A program made the translations under genes and the position numbers. Under the pieces are notes generated by a model. The model had not been told where the DNA came from, made no database searches, and was given only the letters and a program-made list of their open reading frames with translations. A stretch of 64,000 nucleotides of DNA, from the NCBI GenBank assembly GCA_039794405.1, contig JBDIVL010000024.1, positions 5,665 through 69,664 of the forward strand. The letters are read 5' to 3'. The DNA comes from JBDIVL01 sp039794405. Its GTDB lineage: Bacteria > Planctomycetota > Brocadiia > Brocadiales > Brocadiaceae. Position 1 is the first letter of the stretch, and each line of letters begins with the position of its first letter. This document shows positions 1 through 9,449 of the stretch, one piece after another.

Positions 1-1474
1 AAGACTGTTAGAACGATACAACCTTTCAGATACTTCAGAGGACGTAAAAGGCATTGCTTTTGAGCGATTTTTAGGACGCACTTTCCGCGGAGAAATAGGA
101 CAATTCTTTACCCCAAGAACAATTGTAGAATTCATGGTTCGAATGGTTGAGCCGAAAGAAGGAGACATTATCAGTGATCCAGCCTCAGGATCGGGAGGAT
201 TCTTAATACGTTTCTTTGAAATTGTAAGGGAACAAATATTGGCAGATGTAGACCTCGAGTACCAGAGATATAAGGAAGAAATTGAAAGTAAAAAATATTC
301 AAAGAAAAAGATGGCAGAACTTTTACGAAAGAAATATGAGCAATTGCAAAAACAAATAAACCCTTACGCAAGTAGAGAAGGTGCAACACGTGAAGATGTC
401 CAGATTTCTCGAATCTGGCGCCTTGCCAACACCTGCATTTATGGTTGTGACGCCAATGAGAGAATGGCAAGGACGAGTAAAATGAATATGATCATGCACG
501 GCGATGGACATGGCGGCGTACATTATCACGACGGATTTATTAACGTTAATGGGATATTTGAAAAACGCTTTGATATTGTGCTAACCAATCCTCCCTTCGG
601 TGCCAATGTTGAAGAGACCGATATCATTGAAGAATCTCATGTTTCCGTGCCTGAAGAGGTAGATCGCCGCTATAGGTCTGAATATGGAGAGCTATATAAA
701 GAGGCTATTGATAAGGTACGAAATGCAATAGGAAAATCCATCTTAAGCCTCTTTGATTTGCCAAAATCAGGAAAAACAAAAACGGAAATCCTCTTTATCG
801 AGAGATGTCTTGCCTTACTGAAACCGGGTGGAAGATTTGGAATAGTCCTTCCTGAAGGTATCTTCAACAACCCTTCATTGTCCTATGTGAGAGAATATTG
901 TGAGGACAGGGCATATATACGGGGAGTGGTCTCTCTTCCACAGGAAACATTTTACTCTTCAGGTGCAAGTGTAAAGGCATCGCTCCTTTTTATGCAAAAA
1001 TTCACGGAGAAGGAACAGTCAGAATACAATGCATTGAAAGCCTCAACTTTGAAAGAAATAGAAGAAAAATACCAGGAGCAGAAATCCAAGCTGGAAGAAA
1101 TTATTGCAAGGCAAAATTATAAACAAGAAGATTTTTTGCAAGTCGGAGTAAATAGTTTTACAAAAGAGCAAAGGGCAGAAGCTGCATCAAAAGCCAAAGA
1201 GTCAAATATAAAACTCAAAGAAGAAAAAACAAAAGCCCGAAAGGCCTTAAAAGAACTAGAAGATACCATTACAAGGGAAGCACGTGTCCTTTTAAAGGAG
1301 GGATTTAATTATCCCATTTTTATGTATGAAGCTGAACATGTTGGTATTACTGCCACTGGAGAAGCTGATTATAACGAGCTTTACCCGAATAACGATACGC
1401 CACCTGGTCTGGGAAAGACATGCTTGGAATGCTACCAGGAGTTCCGAAAAAATCCAACATCTTTTTTTGTTTAA
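1..1474 (+). CDS. hsdM: Type I restriction-modification DNA methyltransferase subunit HsdM (5' end outside window)
   Basis: N6-adenine methyltransferase (modification) subunit of a type I restriction system; it works with HsdS, which supplies sequence specificity. The reading frame is open from base 2, before the first ATG at 134, and that upstream part encodes the conserved GQFFTPRTIVEFMV stretch, so the gene enters from the left and the ATG at 134 is internal. The SAM-binding motif DPASGSGGFL follows directly, and the catalytic NPPFG motif begins at base 587. A charged, probably coiled-coil region fills about 1000-1290, as is common near the HsdM C-terminus. The end overlaps the open frame of hsdS by up to 55 bases, indicating translational coupling. 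No hsdR lies in the window; it could be further left. The family call is secure. Confidence 0.95.
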   Translation, partial: RLLERYNLSDTSEDVKGIAFERFLGRTFRGEIGQFFTPRTIVEFMVRMVEPKEGDIISDPASGSGGFLIRFFEIVREQILADVDLEYQRYKEEIESKKYSKKKMAELLRKKYEQLQKQINPYASREGATREDVQISRIWRLANTCIYGCDANERMARTSKMNMIMHGDGHGGVHYHDGFINVNGIFEKRFDIVLTNPPFGANVEETDIIEESHVSVPEEVDRRYRSEYGELYKEAIDKVRNAIGKSILSLFDLPKSGKTKTEILFIERCLALLKPGGRFGIVLPEGIFNNPSLSYVREYCEDRAYIRGVVSLPQETFYSSGASVKASLLFMQKFTEKEQSEYNALKASTLKEIEEKYQEQKSKLEEIIARQNYKQEDFLQVGVNSFTKEQRAEAASKAKESNIKLKEEKTKARKALKELEDTITREARVLLKEGFNYPIFMYEAEHVGITATGEADYNELYPNNDTPPGLGKTCLECYQEFRKNPTSFFV

Positions 1475-2874
1475 GCCCTTCGCTGTCAACCAATAGCACG
1501 GTGAAGGGCAAACTTCATATTATCAAATGGGTTGAACTTGATAAATGGATAATTCCAAAGTATCTAATTGCATCTTCAAATCTTCCTAATGATTGGATAC
1601 TTGTTCGAGTTGGTGAATTGGTAACACAAATCACAGATCGAATAAAAGTTGAATCTGATAAGGAATATAAAATGGTTGGTATTAAGTGGTATGGCGAAGG
1701 TACTTTCCATCGGGAAACCGCAAAAGGAAACTCTTTAAGCGCAACTTATATCATGCCTCTGTCACCTAATGCTTTTATCTATAATCGGCTTTTTGCCTGG
1801 AAGGGATCGTTTGCTGTAGTACCTGATGAGCATGCAGACTGCTTTGTTTCAAATGAATTTCCTCAATTTATTGTAAATGAAGAGCGAGTTTTGCTCCTTT
1901 ATTTATATTTATTTTTCATGTGCAATAGTACTATTGAAGCTGTCAATAAGGTATCAATAGGATCTGCTGCAGTAAGCCGAAATCGTTTCAAAGAAGAAGA
2001 TTTTCTAAATTTTAAGATACCATTACCACCACTTAAAATTCAAAAGAATATTATCGAACATTGGCAGACTGCACAAAAGAAAATTAGAACCGCAATTGAT
2101 AAAGTAACTGTACTTGAAAAGAATGTAACAGCAAGTGTATTTGAAGATATTGGGATTACTCTTTTTCCTCTTGAAAAACGGCCAAAATCATTTTTGATAT
2201 CCTGGAATGAATTAGAAAGATGGGGAGTTGAGTTTAACCGCTGGAAATGGAAGTTATCTGATTTGTTATTATCACATAAGTATCCAATGATTACGCTGTA
2301 TGACGTAGCCCTTTTGAATCCTACAGAAAATATATTCCTGAATGATGACGAATTAGTATCTTTCATTCCTATGGAAGCTGTTTCAGACAAATCAGGCGAG
2401 ATAATTTCTCCACGAACACAAAAGTACCGTGAAGTCAAAAATGGATATACTTGTTTCAAAAATGATGACGTAGTATGGGCCAAAATAACGCCATGTATGC
2501 AAAATGGAAAATGTGCCGTTGCGAAAAGTCTACTAAATGGTATTGGTTTTGGTTCAACAGAATTTCATGTAGTAAGGTCAAAAAATAATGAAAAACTTCT
2601 ACCGGAATATATCTGGATTCTTCTAAGACTGAATCATTTACGACAAGCTGCCCAGAGATATTTTATAGGTTCTGCTGGTCAACAGCGTGTTCCAGTTGAC
2701 TTTCTGGCAAAGTTACGCATCCCGCTTCCACCCATTAATGAACAGCATTCCATTGTCAATAAAGTAAACGAATGCTATTCCGAAATTGCTTATGAACGTG
2801 CAGCAGCAGAGCGAAAGTCCAGAGAAATTAAGGAAGAAATAGAAGCATTAATACTCGGATCTAAAGTTATTTAA
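1420..2874 (+). CDS. hsdS: Type I restriction-modification specificity subunit HsdS
   Basis: DNA sequence-recognition subunit of the type I system. The product (up to 484 residues) has the usual two halves: a first target-recognition domain (about residues 50-215) ending in a conserved helix after the IPLPPLKIQKNI stretch, and a second (about 260-455) ending after IPLPPINEQHSIV. These paired IPLPP...EQ/IQ boundaries are the HsdS hallmark. The ATG at 1420 lies inside hsdM and its first 27 codons look like read-through sequence, so the in-frame GTG at 1501 is a credible alternative start. Both target-recognition domains and both spacers are complete, so the subunit looks functional. The first domain has little obvious similarity to the second, so a bipartite asymmetric target is expected. 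Confidence 0.9.
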   Translation: MLGMLPGVPKKSNIFFCLSPSLSTNSTVKGKLHIIKWVELDKWIIPKYLIASSNLPNDWILVRVGELVTQITDRIKVESDKEYKMVGIKWYGEGTFHRETAKGNSLSATYIMPLSPNAFIYNRLFAWKGSFAVVPDEHADCFVSNEFPQFIVNEERVLLLYLYLFFMCNSTIEAVNKVSIGSAAVSRNRFKEEDFLNFKIPLPPLKIQKNIIEHWQTAQKKIRTAIDKVTVLEKNVTASVFEDIGITLFPLEKRPKSFLISWNELERWGVEFNRWKWKLSDLLLSHKYPMITLYDVALLNPTENIFLNDDELVSFIPMEAVSDKSGEIISPRTQKYREVKNGYTCFKNDDVVWAKITPCMQNGKCAVAKSLLNGIGFGSTEFHVVRSKNNEKLLPEYIWILLRLNHLRQAAQRYFIGSAGQQRVPVDFLAKLRIPLPPINEQHSIVNKVNECYSEIAYERAAAERKSREIKEEIEALILGSKVI

Positions 2875-2888
2875 AACTTCTTTATACA

Positions 2889-3143
2889 ATGGCTAAAAAA
2901 GTTGAAGTGATAGTTAAACCAGAATTATTGATATGGGTAAGAGAAAGTGCAGATTTACCCCTGGATAGTGTTGCTCGTAAATTTAAAAAATTAAAAGATT
3001 GGGAAACAGGTATCAGCCGTCCAACAATTAAACAACTCCGTAAATTGGGAGAAATATACAAAAGACCGATTGCAGTTTTTTACTTGCCAGAAGTACCTAA
3101 GGATTTTCAACCATTACGTGATTTTCGAAGAATATCAAATTAG
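2889..3143 (+). pseudogene. Truncated XRE-HTH / ImmA-IrrE-type regulator (N-terminal part only)
   Basis: The 84 residues match the N-terminus of COG2856-type proteins: an XRE-like helix-turn-helix (about residues 10-55) followed by the linker PIAVFYLPEVPKDFQPLRDFR that normally leads into an ImmA/IrrE zinc peptidase. The frame stops at 3143, directly after the linker, and I can find no HExxH peptidase region in any frame up to 3313. It starts 14 bases after hsdS, so it belonged to the restriction island. Full-length relatives, often about 350-400 residues, are typically partners in antitoxin or phage-regulatory modules. Reading it as a remnant rests on the missing peptidase; a stand-alone small regulator is the alternative. 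Confidence 0.65.
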
Positions 3144-3313
3144 GTATACCTTTTATCAATCTTTTACAACTCTGCCGAGAACAAAAATGGACTTTCGGTG
3201 TATGACCATTTCTAAAGACAAATCTCAATTCCCTTTGTTATCGTTGAGGCACTAATTACGGCAACTCAATAGTACATCACCTATCCATCATTTTTTCTTT
3301 GCTTAAACATTTT
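3144..3313. other. Gap between restriction island and RND pump
   Basis: No convincing coding sequence. It separates a truncated plus-strand gene from the 3' end of the minus-strand RND pump gene and may contain the breakpoint that removed the rest of the ImmA-type gene. Confidence 0.4.
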
Positions 3314-6300
3314 TCAATGACCGGATATGATTTTTGTCTGAAATTGAATTAACAAAGGTTTTCCATTTGAAATATAATAAACAACAGGGACAATGAATAT
3401 ATTTAGGAGGGTAGAACTGAGTAATCCCCCTAATATCACGATTGCCATTGGGCTTTGTATTTCATTTCCTGGCAAGTCGCCTGTTATTATTAAGGGAATC
3501 AATGCCAGGTACGTAGTTAAAGCAGTCATCAAAATCGGATTTAGTCTGTCTAAAGAGCCTTTCACAACAGTTTCATACAAAGCAACACCTTGACTTTGCA
3601 ATGCCTGATAGTGTGAAACCAATAATATCCCATTACGTGTTGCTATTCCAAACAGTGAAATAAATCCAATGATCGAGGGAATACTTATGATTCCTCCGGT
3701 AAACCAAATGCTTAAAACACCACCTATCAGCGCTAGAGGCAAATTGAGAAAAACAATTCCTGCAAGCTTGATATTTTTAAATTCCTGATAAAGCAAAAGG
3801 AATATGATGAATAAAGACATGAAAGAGGTGAAGAATAATATTTTCGATGCCTTTGCTTCGCTTTCAAATTGCCCTCCGTATTGAATGTGGTAGTTTTCCG
3901 GCAACTGAATAGTATCATGTATTTTCTCTTTGATTTGGTTAACTACGCTTTTTAAATCACGCCCGGCTATATTGGCCGAAACCACAATTTTTCGCTGTAC
4001 ATTCTCCCGGTTAATGGTGTTGGGGCCTGTTGTCGAAACAATATCAGCTACATAATGTAACGGAATTTTGGATGTTAAATTTTGAATTTTGGATTGTTGG
4101 TTTGGATCGATATTGGTATCAATTAAAACGTTACGGATATTTTCTATTTTGCCCCTGTTCTCATCATTAAATCGCAATACCAAATCAAAACTCTTGTTGC
4201 TTTCAAAAACCTGAGATACTTTTTCGCCCGCAAAGGCGACATCTATAAATTCGGTAAATTGACCTATTGAAATGCCGTATTTGGCCAGCATATTCCGTTT
4301 TGCTTTTATTTGTACCTGAGGAATTTCAATTTGCTGCTCCACGCTAATATCCACAAGCCCTTTTATGTCTTTAATGTTGCGTTGTATCTGGTTGGCAAGA
4401 GAAAACATTTTAGATAAGTCTGTCCCGAAAAGCTTGATGGCAATGTTGGCCCTTGTGCCTGAGAGCATGTGGTCAATACGATGCCCTATGGGCTGCCCGA
4501 TGGTAATGTTTGCTTCAGAAACAGCGCTTAATTTTTCCCGAACGTCCTTCATGAATTCTTCCTTGCTTCTTCCTGCCAAAACAAAAGGCGCATCAATTTC
4601 AGCGGCATTTACACCCTGCGCATGTTCGTCTAATTCAGCTCTTCCTGTCCTGCGTGAAGTAATTGAGATTTCTGGCACCGACAGCAGGATATTTTCAATC
4701 CTGTTTCCAATTTTATTTGATTCTTCGAGTGATATGCCAGGCATACTGACAGCACTTACTGTTAAAGTGCCTTCGTTAAATTCGGGCAAGAAACTTCGGC
4801 CCAAACCAAATATGAGAAAAATCGCTACAATGAACAACACGAAAGATATCCCAAGTACAGCTTTTTTAATTTTCATTACTTTTTTCAACGCGGAATTATA
4901 ATATCGATGAAGCCATCTTTCCGTCCAACTACCTTTTGCTTGTTTTAAAAGCATTTTGTCGTTGGTAAGTATAAAACTGCAAAGTACAGGAGTAAGTGTT
5001 ACCGCAACAAGAAGAGATGCAAACAGAGAAACGATAAAGGAGATACCCAGGGGCTGCAACATTCTACCCTCCATCCCACCAAGGAAAAACAAGGGGATAA
5101 AAGCAACGATGATGATAAGGGTCGCATTAAGGATTGAAGACCGCACCTCTTTTGAAGCGTCGTAAACGATAACAAGTGTGCTTTTTCGACATTCAATACT
5201 TTTTTGTGCATTTTCCTTCAGGCGCTTAAAGACGTTTTCCACATCAATAATGGCATCATCTACCACCATGCCAATAGCTATTGCCATCCCGCCGAGAGAC
5301 ATGGTATTGATAGTTAACCCCAAAAATTTAAGGGTGATAATGGAAATGATCAGTGAAAGGGGCATAGCAACAAGGGAAATAATGGTGGTTCGAAAGTTCA
5401 TTAAGAACAGGAACATAGTTATAACAACAAAGAGAGAACCTTCTATGAGCGCTTCTTTGATATTGCTTATAGAGGCCTGAATAAAATCTGCCTGACGGAA
5501 TATTTTGGTGTTGATTTTAATGTCAGAAGGAAAGGTTTTGGCAATCTCTGTAATGGCATTATCAATTTTTTCTGTAAGTTCCAGGGTGTTAGCGCCTGGT
5601 TGTTTGGCTATGGTTATAATAATTGCCGGACTTGCTTTCAATGAACCATCACCGATTTTAGGGATTGCTCCGCCGATTTTGATCTCTGCAATATCCTCTA
5701 TTTTTATCGGAACATTAGCAACAACCTTAATTACGGCATTACCTATTTCTTCCACTTTGTTTGTTCTTCCAATACCTTTTATGATGTATTCATTTCCAAA
5801 TTCATTCATTAAACCACCTGAAGCATTCAGATTGCTTTCTTTGCTTGCCTTCAGCAATTCGTTTAAAGAAATGTTGTAATATTTCATTTTTTGTGGTGAT
5901 GCAAGTATCTGGTATTGCTTGTATTCTCCGCCAATTACCATTACCTGTGATACTCCGCCTGTCGCCAATAACCTTGGCCGGATATTCCAGTCAGCAATGG
6001 TTCTTAAATCCATTGGGAACGTGCTATCTGATGATAAACCAATGAGCATAATTTCCCCCATGATGGATGATTGAGGCGCAAGCATAGGATTTCCAACTCC
6101 CAGCGGCAGCTTTTCGGCAATGGTGGTTAGTTTTTCACTGACTATTTGTCGTGCCTTAAAAATATCCGTTCCCCACTCAAATTCTATCCAGACAATGGAT
6201 ATTCCAGCGGCAGATGATGATCTTACCCGGCGCACATTGGTGGCGCCATTGACTGCCGTCTCAATCTGAAAGGTTACTAATTTTTCGACTTCTTCCGGAG

Positions 6301-6469
6301 CCATTCCATGCGCTTCGGTTAACACCACTACCGTCGGGGCAGTAAGATCAGGAAATACATCAACCTCCATTTTGGAAGCCGTGTAAATGCCCGCTATCAA
6401 AAGCAGCGCTGATGCCGCTATAATTATTAAGCGATTATGTAAGGAGTATTCTATAATTTTATTTATCAT
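3314..6469 (-). CDS. CzcA/CusA-family heavy-metal RND efflux pump
   Basis: Inner-membrane proton/metal antiporter of a tripartite efflux system. At 1051 residues it has the usual family length. Visible features are the N-terminal membrane helix, the first porter domain opening (EVDVFPDLTAPTVVVLTEAHG), a helix carrying the paired acidic residues VVDDAIIDVENV expected for proton relay in heavy-metal RND pumps, a second periplasmic domain, and a final helix pair ending in IFIVPVVYYI. The substrate (Co/Zn/Cd versus Cu/Ag) cannot be fixed by eye; His-rich neighbours favour a divalent metal. Its adaptor is encoded upstream at 6990-8522, but a four-helix-bundle gene and AT-rich repeats intervene, which may uncouple translation. 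No outer-membrane factor gene is adjacent. No good ribosome-binding site precedes the ATG. Confidence 0.93.
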   Translation of the reverse strand: MINKIIEYSLHNRLIIIAASALLLIAGIYTASKMEVDVFPDLTAPTVVVLTEAHGMAPEEVEKLVTFQIETAVNGATNVRRVRSSSAAGISIVWIEFEWGTDIFKARQIVSEKLTTIAEKLPLGVGNPMLAPQSSIMGEIMLIGLSSDSTFPMDLRTIADWNIRPRLLATGGVSQVMVIGGEYKQYQILASPQKMKYYNISLNELLKASKESNLNASGGLMNEFGNEYIIKGIGRTNKVEEIGNAVIKVVANVPIKIEDIAEIKIGGAIPKIGDGSLKASPAIIITIAKQPGANTLELTEKIDNAITEIAKTFPSDIKINTKIFRQADFIQASISNIKEALIEGSLFVVITMFLFLMNFRTTIISLVAMPLSLIISIITLKFLGLTINTMSLGGMAIAIGMVVDDAIIDVENVFKRLKENAQKSIECRKSTLVIVYDASKEVRSSILNATLIIIVAFIPLFFLGGMEGRMLQPLGISFIVSLFASLLVAVTLTPVLCSFILTNDKMLLKQAKGSWTERWLHRYYNSALKKVMKIKKAVLGISFVLFIVAIFLIFGLGRSFLPEFNEGTLTVSAVSMPGISLEESNKIGNRIENILLSVPEISITSRRTGRAELDEHAQGVNAAEIDAPFVLAGRSKEEFMKDVREKLSAVSEANITIGQPIGHRIDHMLSGTRANIAIKLFGTDLSKMFSLANQIQRNIKDIKGLVDISVEQQIEIPQVQIKAKRNMLAKYGISIGQFTEFIDVAFAGEKVSQVFESNKSFDLVLRFNDENRGKIENIRNVLIDTNIDPNQQSKIQNLTSKIPLHYVADIVSTTGPNTINRENVQRKIVVSANIAGRDLKSVVNQIKEKIHDTIQLPENYHIQYGGQFESEAKASKILFFTSFMSLFIIFLLLYQEFKNIKLAGIVFLNLPLALIGGVLSIWFTGGIISIPSIIGFISLFGIATRNGILLVSHYQALQSQGVALYETVVKGSLDRLNPILMTALTTYLALIPLIITGDLPGNEIQSPMAIVILGGLLSSTLLNIFIVPVVYYISNGKPLLIQFQTKIISGH

Positions 6470-6479
6470 GGTAGTGGTA

Positions 6480-6600
6480 GAAATTTTAAATTTTGGATTT
6501 TAAATTTTAAATTATTGGTTTTCATTCAACATGGTAGAAATTTTGAATTTTGAATTATTGGTTTTTCATTTTACATTCAACATTTAACATTTCTCTTGAG
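6480..6600. repeat. AT-rich imperfect direct repeats between the RND pump gene and the four-helix-bundle gene
   Basis: Two roughly 50-base imperfect copies lie in tandem, each opening with GGTAGAAATTTT and closing with CATTCAACAT. Within the second copy, AATTTTGAATTAT (6546-6558) is the exact inverse of ATAATTCAAAATT at 6974-6986, on the other side of the small gene. The arrangement looks like the edge of an inserted cassette. Confidence 0.6.
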
Positions 6601-6934
6601 ATGTTTTAACAATTGCAGTAAGAATATTGATAAGTTGCTCTATATCATTAAGATAGGCATTGAAATCAATATTTACGATTTTACTTTTGTCAAGTAATCT
6701 TAACCAGTATCTTGTTTCCCTTGATTCTTTGGATGCAATAGACATTTTTGCAGTAAAATCCTTTTTAGACATAGCGGCAGTTGCTTCCTCAACATTAGCT
6801 CCAATGCTCGTTCCACTTCGGAGGAGTTGTTTTGAAAGCACAAATACCTTTTCAGTAATTAATTGTTTGTACAGCTCAATAATTTGTAGGGCGAAATTAA
6901 ATGATTTATCAAGAATTATATTTTCCTTTTTCAC
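6584..6934 (-). CDS. Four-helix bundle protein (S23 / 23S rRNA intervening-sequence protein family)
   Basis: A 116-residue all-helical protein with the family's hallmark QLLRSGTSIGANVEEA followed by KESRETRYWL. The family was first seen encoded in intervening sequences of 23S rRNA genes and is widespread as short free-standing genes; its biochemical role is not established. Avd proteins of diversity-generating retroelements share the fold, but no reverse transcriptase or variable repeat is nearby. The start is a GTG (6934) with an AAGGAG-like site about 11 bases upstream. It sits between the adaptor and pump genes of the RND system, flanked by a 13-base inverted repeat, so it looks inserted into a pre-existing operon. 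The family assignment is firm; nothing suggests a role in metal efflux. Confidence 0.88.
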   Translation of the reverse strand: MKKENIILDKSFNFALQIIELYKQLITEKVFVLSKQLLRSGTSIGANVEEATAAMSKKDFTAKMSIASKESRETRYWLRLLDKSKIVNIDFNAYLNDIEQLINILTAIVKTSQEKC

Positions 6935-6989
6935 TTTTATAAGTTCTCCTTTATCATCTAAAATTTAACATTCATAATTCAAAATTTCC

Positions 6990-8522
6990 TCAGTGTTCGT
7001 GCCCATGAGCTGGCATTTTACCTGACATTGTTGCTAATTTTATTTGGTAGGCTCCTTTTGTGACAACTCTTTCGCCCTCCTTTATACCTGCTAATACCTG
7101 TACATTCATACCATCATTGATTCCGATTTTTAATTCACGCTTTTGGAATCCTTCGCCTGATGTTTGCACATAGGCAAAGTAATTTTCCTGTTCCTCTATG
7201 AGCGCCGAATAAGGAATTACTAATGCATCCCTCATTACATTGGTTTTGAGAAGCACCTCTACGAATGAGCCAGGGATGATTTCACCATTATTGTCAATCT
7301 CGAAGTTTACTGGAATATAATAAGCGTTGTTTTCGGCACTTTTCCCATATGAAACGAGCTTGCCATGTAAGCTGTCAGTACTGTGTATTTTACTGTCATG
7401 AGCAGTTATGAAATTCGCTGATGAAATACTCTTGAGTTTTGAGAAATACTTTTGAGGTAATTCGGCTTTTAAAATGAGTTTGCGGTTTTGGGAAACGATG
7501 GCGATGGGTTGCCCGATTTCAACATGCTCTCCTTCGCTTATCATCACATTTTTTATATAACCTTGTATTGGAGACATGATTTTGTGTCCACCAGCAGTAT
7601 AGTTTGTTTCAATCATGTTAAAAGTGGTTTGAGCATTTTTGTATCGGAGTTGTGTTTCTTGAAAAGATTTTTGAGAAATGATATTGTCTTTCACCAATTT
7701 CTTGGCTCTTTCAAAATCTATTTTGCTTTTTCCATAGTTATTTTTTGCTTCTTTGTATTTCGTATCTACATTACCTTCTGTTAAACCGGCTCCTGAAATG
7801 ATACATAATGTTTCGCTTGCATTTACCGCAGAACCAATCAGTTTTTTTTTGTTTCCGAATGTTATAATACCTTTGCTTCTTGCTATTATCGTTGTCTCGT
7901 CTCCAGGTGCAGGCAAGACCTGTCCTGTAGTTTTGATTATTTCCGTAAAGGGCTGTCTTTTTACTTCCTTATTGGCAAAATCAATCTTCCATGCCTGTTC
8001 TTTTAAATAAACAATCTCTTCGCCGATTGTCTGTTCCTGTTGGTTTACGAGTGCAGTTTGTGTGTCAGGGTAAACAGTGATATTTGCGATGGTTATTTTG
8101 TCGGAAAACTCCTTCGTTTGAATGTCAAAGACCAACTGATATGTGCCGGAATTTTCAGGATTCAAAGCCAATCGAAAAATGCCTGGAGATGACGGTGCTT
8201 CGGCTTTATCAGTTAATTGTGTCCCGTTTCCGATCAGGCTAACGGTTACGGAACCTTCTGTTATTGCTTTAAAGTTTTCTCCTAATTGTGTAAAGTGGGC
8301 TGCGAACTTTGAGGGTTTCCCTACGATCAAAGGTTTAAACTCTACAAATAGCTCCGATTTGTCTGTGTAGAGCGTGTAAGCAAGCGGTTCAAGCTCTCCG
8401 CCTATATGTACTTCATCTCCGTGCAAATGCCCGTGTTCTGCATCACCATGTTTATGATTATCATCATTACAGCCTGCCAATAAGCCTGCAACGATGATGA
8501 ATGAAATAATTGCTTTCTTCAT
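6990..8522 (-). CDS. CzcB/CusB-type periplasmic adaptor lipoprotein of the RND pump
   Basis: Membrane-fusion protein that links the inner-membrane pump to an outer-membrane channel. The N-terminus is a lipoprotein signal (VAGLLAGC lipobox), followed by a His-rich metal-binding stretch (HKHGDAEHGHLHGDEVHIGG) and, after an extra beta domain, the barrel-sandwich and alpha-hairpin regions typical of CzcB/CusB. The C-terminus is again His-rich (MPAHGHEH). At 510 residues it is longer than average because of the added N-terminal domain. A strong AGGAGG site precedes the ATG. It lies upstream of the pump gene in the order adaptor, four-helix bundle, pump. The His-rich ends suggest periplasmic metal capture; the exact metal is unknown. 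Confidence 0.92.
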   Translation of the reverse strand: MKKAIISFIIVAGLLAGCNDDNHKHGDAEHGHLHGDEVHIGGELEPLAYTLYTDKSELFVEFKPLIVGKPSKFAAHFTQLGENFKAITEGSVTVSLIGNGTQLTDKAEAPSSPGIFRLALNPENSGTYQLVFDIQTKEFSDKITIANITVYPDTQTALVNQQEQTIGEEIVYLKEQAWKIDFANKEVKRQPFTEIIKTTGQVLPAPGDETTIIARSKGIITFGNKKKLIGSAVNASETLCIISGAGLTEGNVDTKYKEAKNNYGKSKIDFERAKKLVKDNIISQKSFQETQLRYKNAQTTFNMIETNYTAGGHKIMSPIQGYIKNVMISEGEHVEIGQPIAIVSQNRKLILKAELPQKYFSKLKSISSANFITAHDSKIHSTDSLHGKLVSYGKSAENNAYYIPVNFEIDNNGEIIPGSFVEVLLKTNVMRDALVIPYSALIEEQENYFAYVQTSGEGFQKRELKIGINDGMNVQVLAGIKEGERVVTKGAYQIKLATMSGKMPAHGHEH

Positions 8523-8883
8523 ATCTCCTCCTACTTTATATCAGGGTATTGTCAAAACCTAACCACAGAGAACACAGAGAAAAACTTTTAAAATAATAAT
8601 GTCATGCAGAGCCTTTTTCATCTTTTAAAAAGAATTACTGCAACCACAGATTGCACAGATTCCACAGATAAAAACCATAAAGTCTGTAGAATTTAATAAT
8701 CTAAAATCTGTGAAATCTGTGGTTCCAATATTTATCATCTGTGTCCTCTGTGGTGAATCGCTTATTTTAATTCAAAAAATAGCGGGTATTTACTTCCGTT
8801 AAGAAAAAGAGAGGTAAAAATGACACTATTTTCCGAAAGAAAACAAATTTACGAACAAAGTGAAATGTGGTAATACGATTGAT
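8523..8883. repeat. Intergenic region with inverted CCACAGA-type repeats
   Basis: No gene seen. It holds several copies of a CACAGA-rich word in both orientations: CCACAGAGAACACAGAG near 8561, CCACAGATTGCACAGATTCC near 8644, and inverted copies ending TCTGTGGTT near 8727 and CTCTGTGGTG near 8756. Together they could fold into a long imperfect hairpin. A related fragment occurs around 58480-58545. Similar words are widespread in bacterial intergenic DNA; their function is unknown. Confidence 0.55.
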
Positions 8884-9291
8884 TTAGATAAGATAGGTAG
8901 CATTGAGTTGATATAATCTCATGGAATAATATTGATCCGGAGGCAAATGATGGAAGGTTTTTGAAGTAAACCAGGGAATTTGATTATCCAGACGAAGTGA
9001 AAAACATAGGGGTAAATGGTGTTTTAGGGTAAGACTGACATTTTGAGAAACAGATGTGTTTCCTGATAAATAATCAAAAGACAAAATATTCTTTACGTCT
9101 CTATGTTCCGTTTCTCCTAATCCACGACCTCCTAATCCATGGTCTCCATTCGTGTGATGGACATGAACAGTATTGTGTACAAAATGAATTTCATGTTCAT
9201 GTTCCAAAAGCTCACCCATTGTCGCATTTGACAGACAAAATGCAAGGGCTATTAATATGAAGTAAAGTTTGGTTGGTCTTATTTTTATCAT
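8884..9291 (-). CDS. Small His-rich exported protein
   Basis: About 135 residues from the preferred ATG at 9291; the frame also opens at 9309. A hydrophobic signal segment (LYFILIALAFCLSNA) is followed by a His-rich stretch (HEHEIHFVHNTVHVHH) and then an unrecognised C-terminal half rich in Leu, Phe and His. I do not recognise a family. Export plus clustered histidines and its place upstream of the His-rich RND adaptor suggest periplasmic binding of a divalent metal, possibly as a chaperone or sensor for the pump. No clear ribosome-binding site precedes either start, so the gene is likely rather than certain. Confidence 0.55.
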   Translation of the reverse strand: MIKIRPTKLYFILIALAFCLSNATMGELLEHEHEIHFVHNTVHVHHTNGDHGLGGRGLGETEHRDVKNILSFDYLSGNTSVSQNVSLTLKHHLPLCFSLRLDNQIPWFTSKTFHHLPPDQYYSMRLYQLNATYLI

Positions 9292-9449
9292 AAATGATTT
9301 GGAGAACAAAACACTAAAAAATTTTCAAAAATAATATTAATTCATAATATATTGCAGTGTCAACAAATTTTCACAAATTGATTACAAAATCGAATCTTGC
9401 CTATAAATGTTTTTGTTGACATAAAAGATGATGTTGTTACAACAATAAC

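Noticed and set aside
6584..6934. Diversity-generating retroelement (Avd-like protein)
   Set aside because: The four-helix bundle resembles Avd, but there is no reverse transcriptase, template repeat or variable gene nearby.
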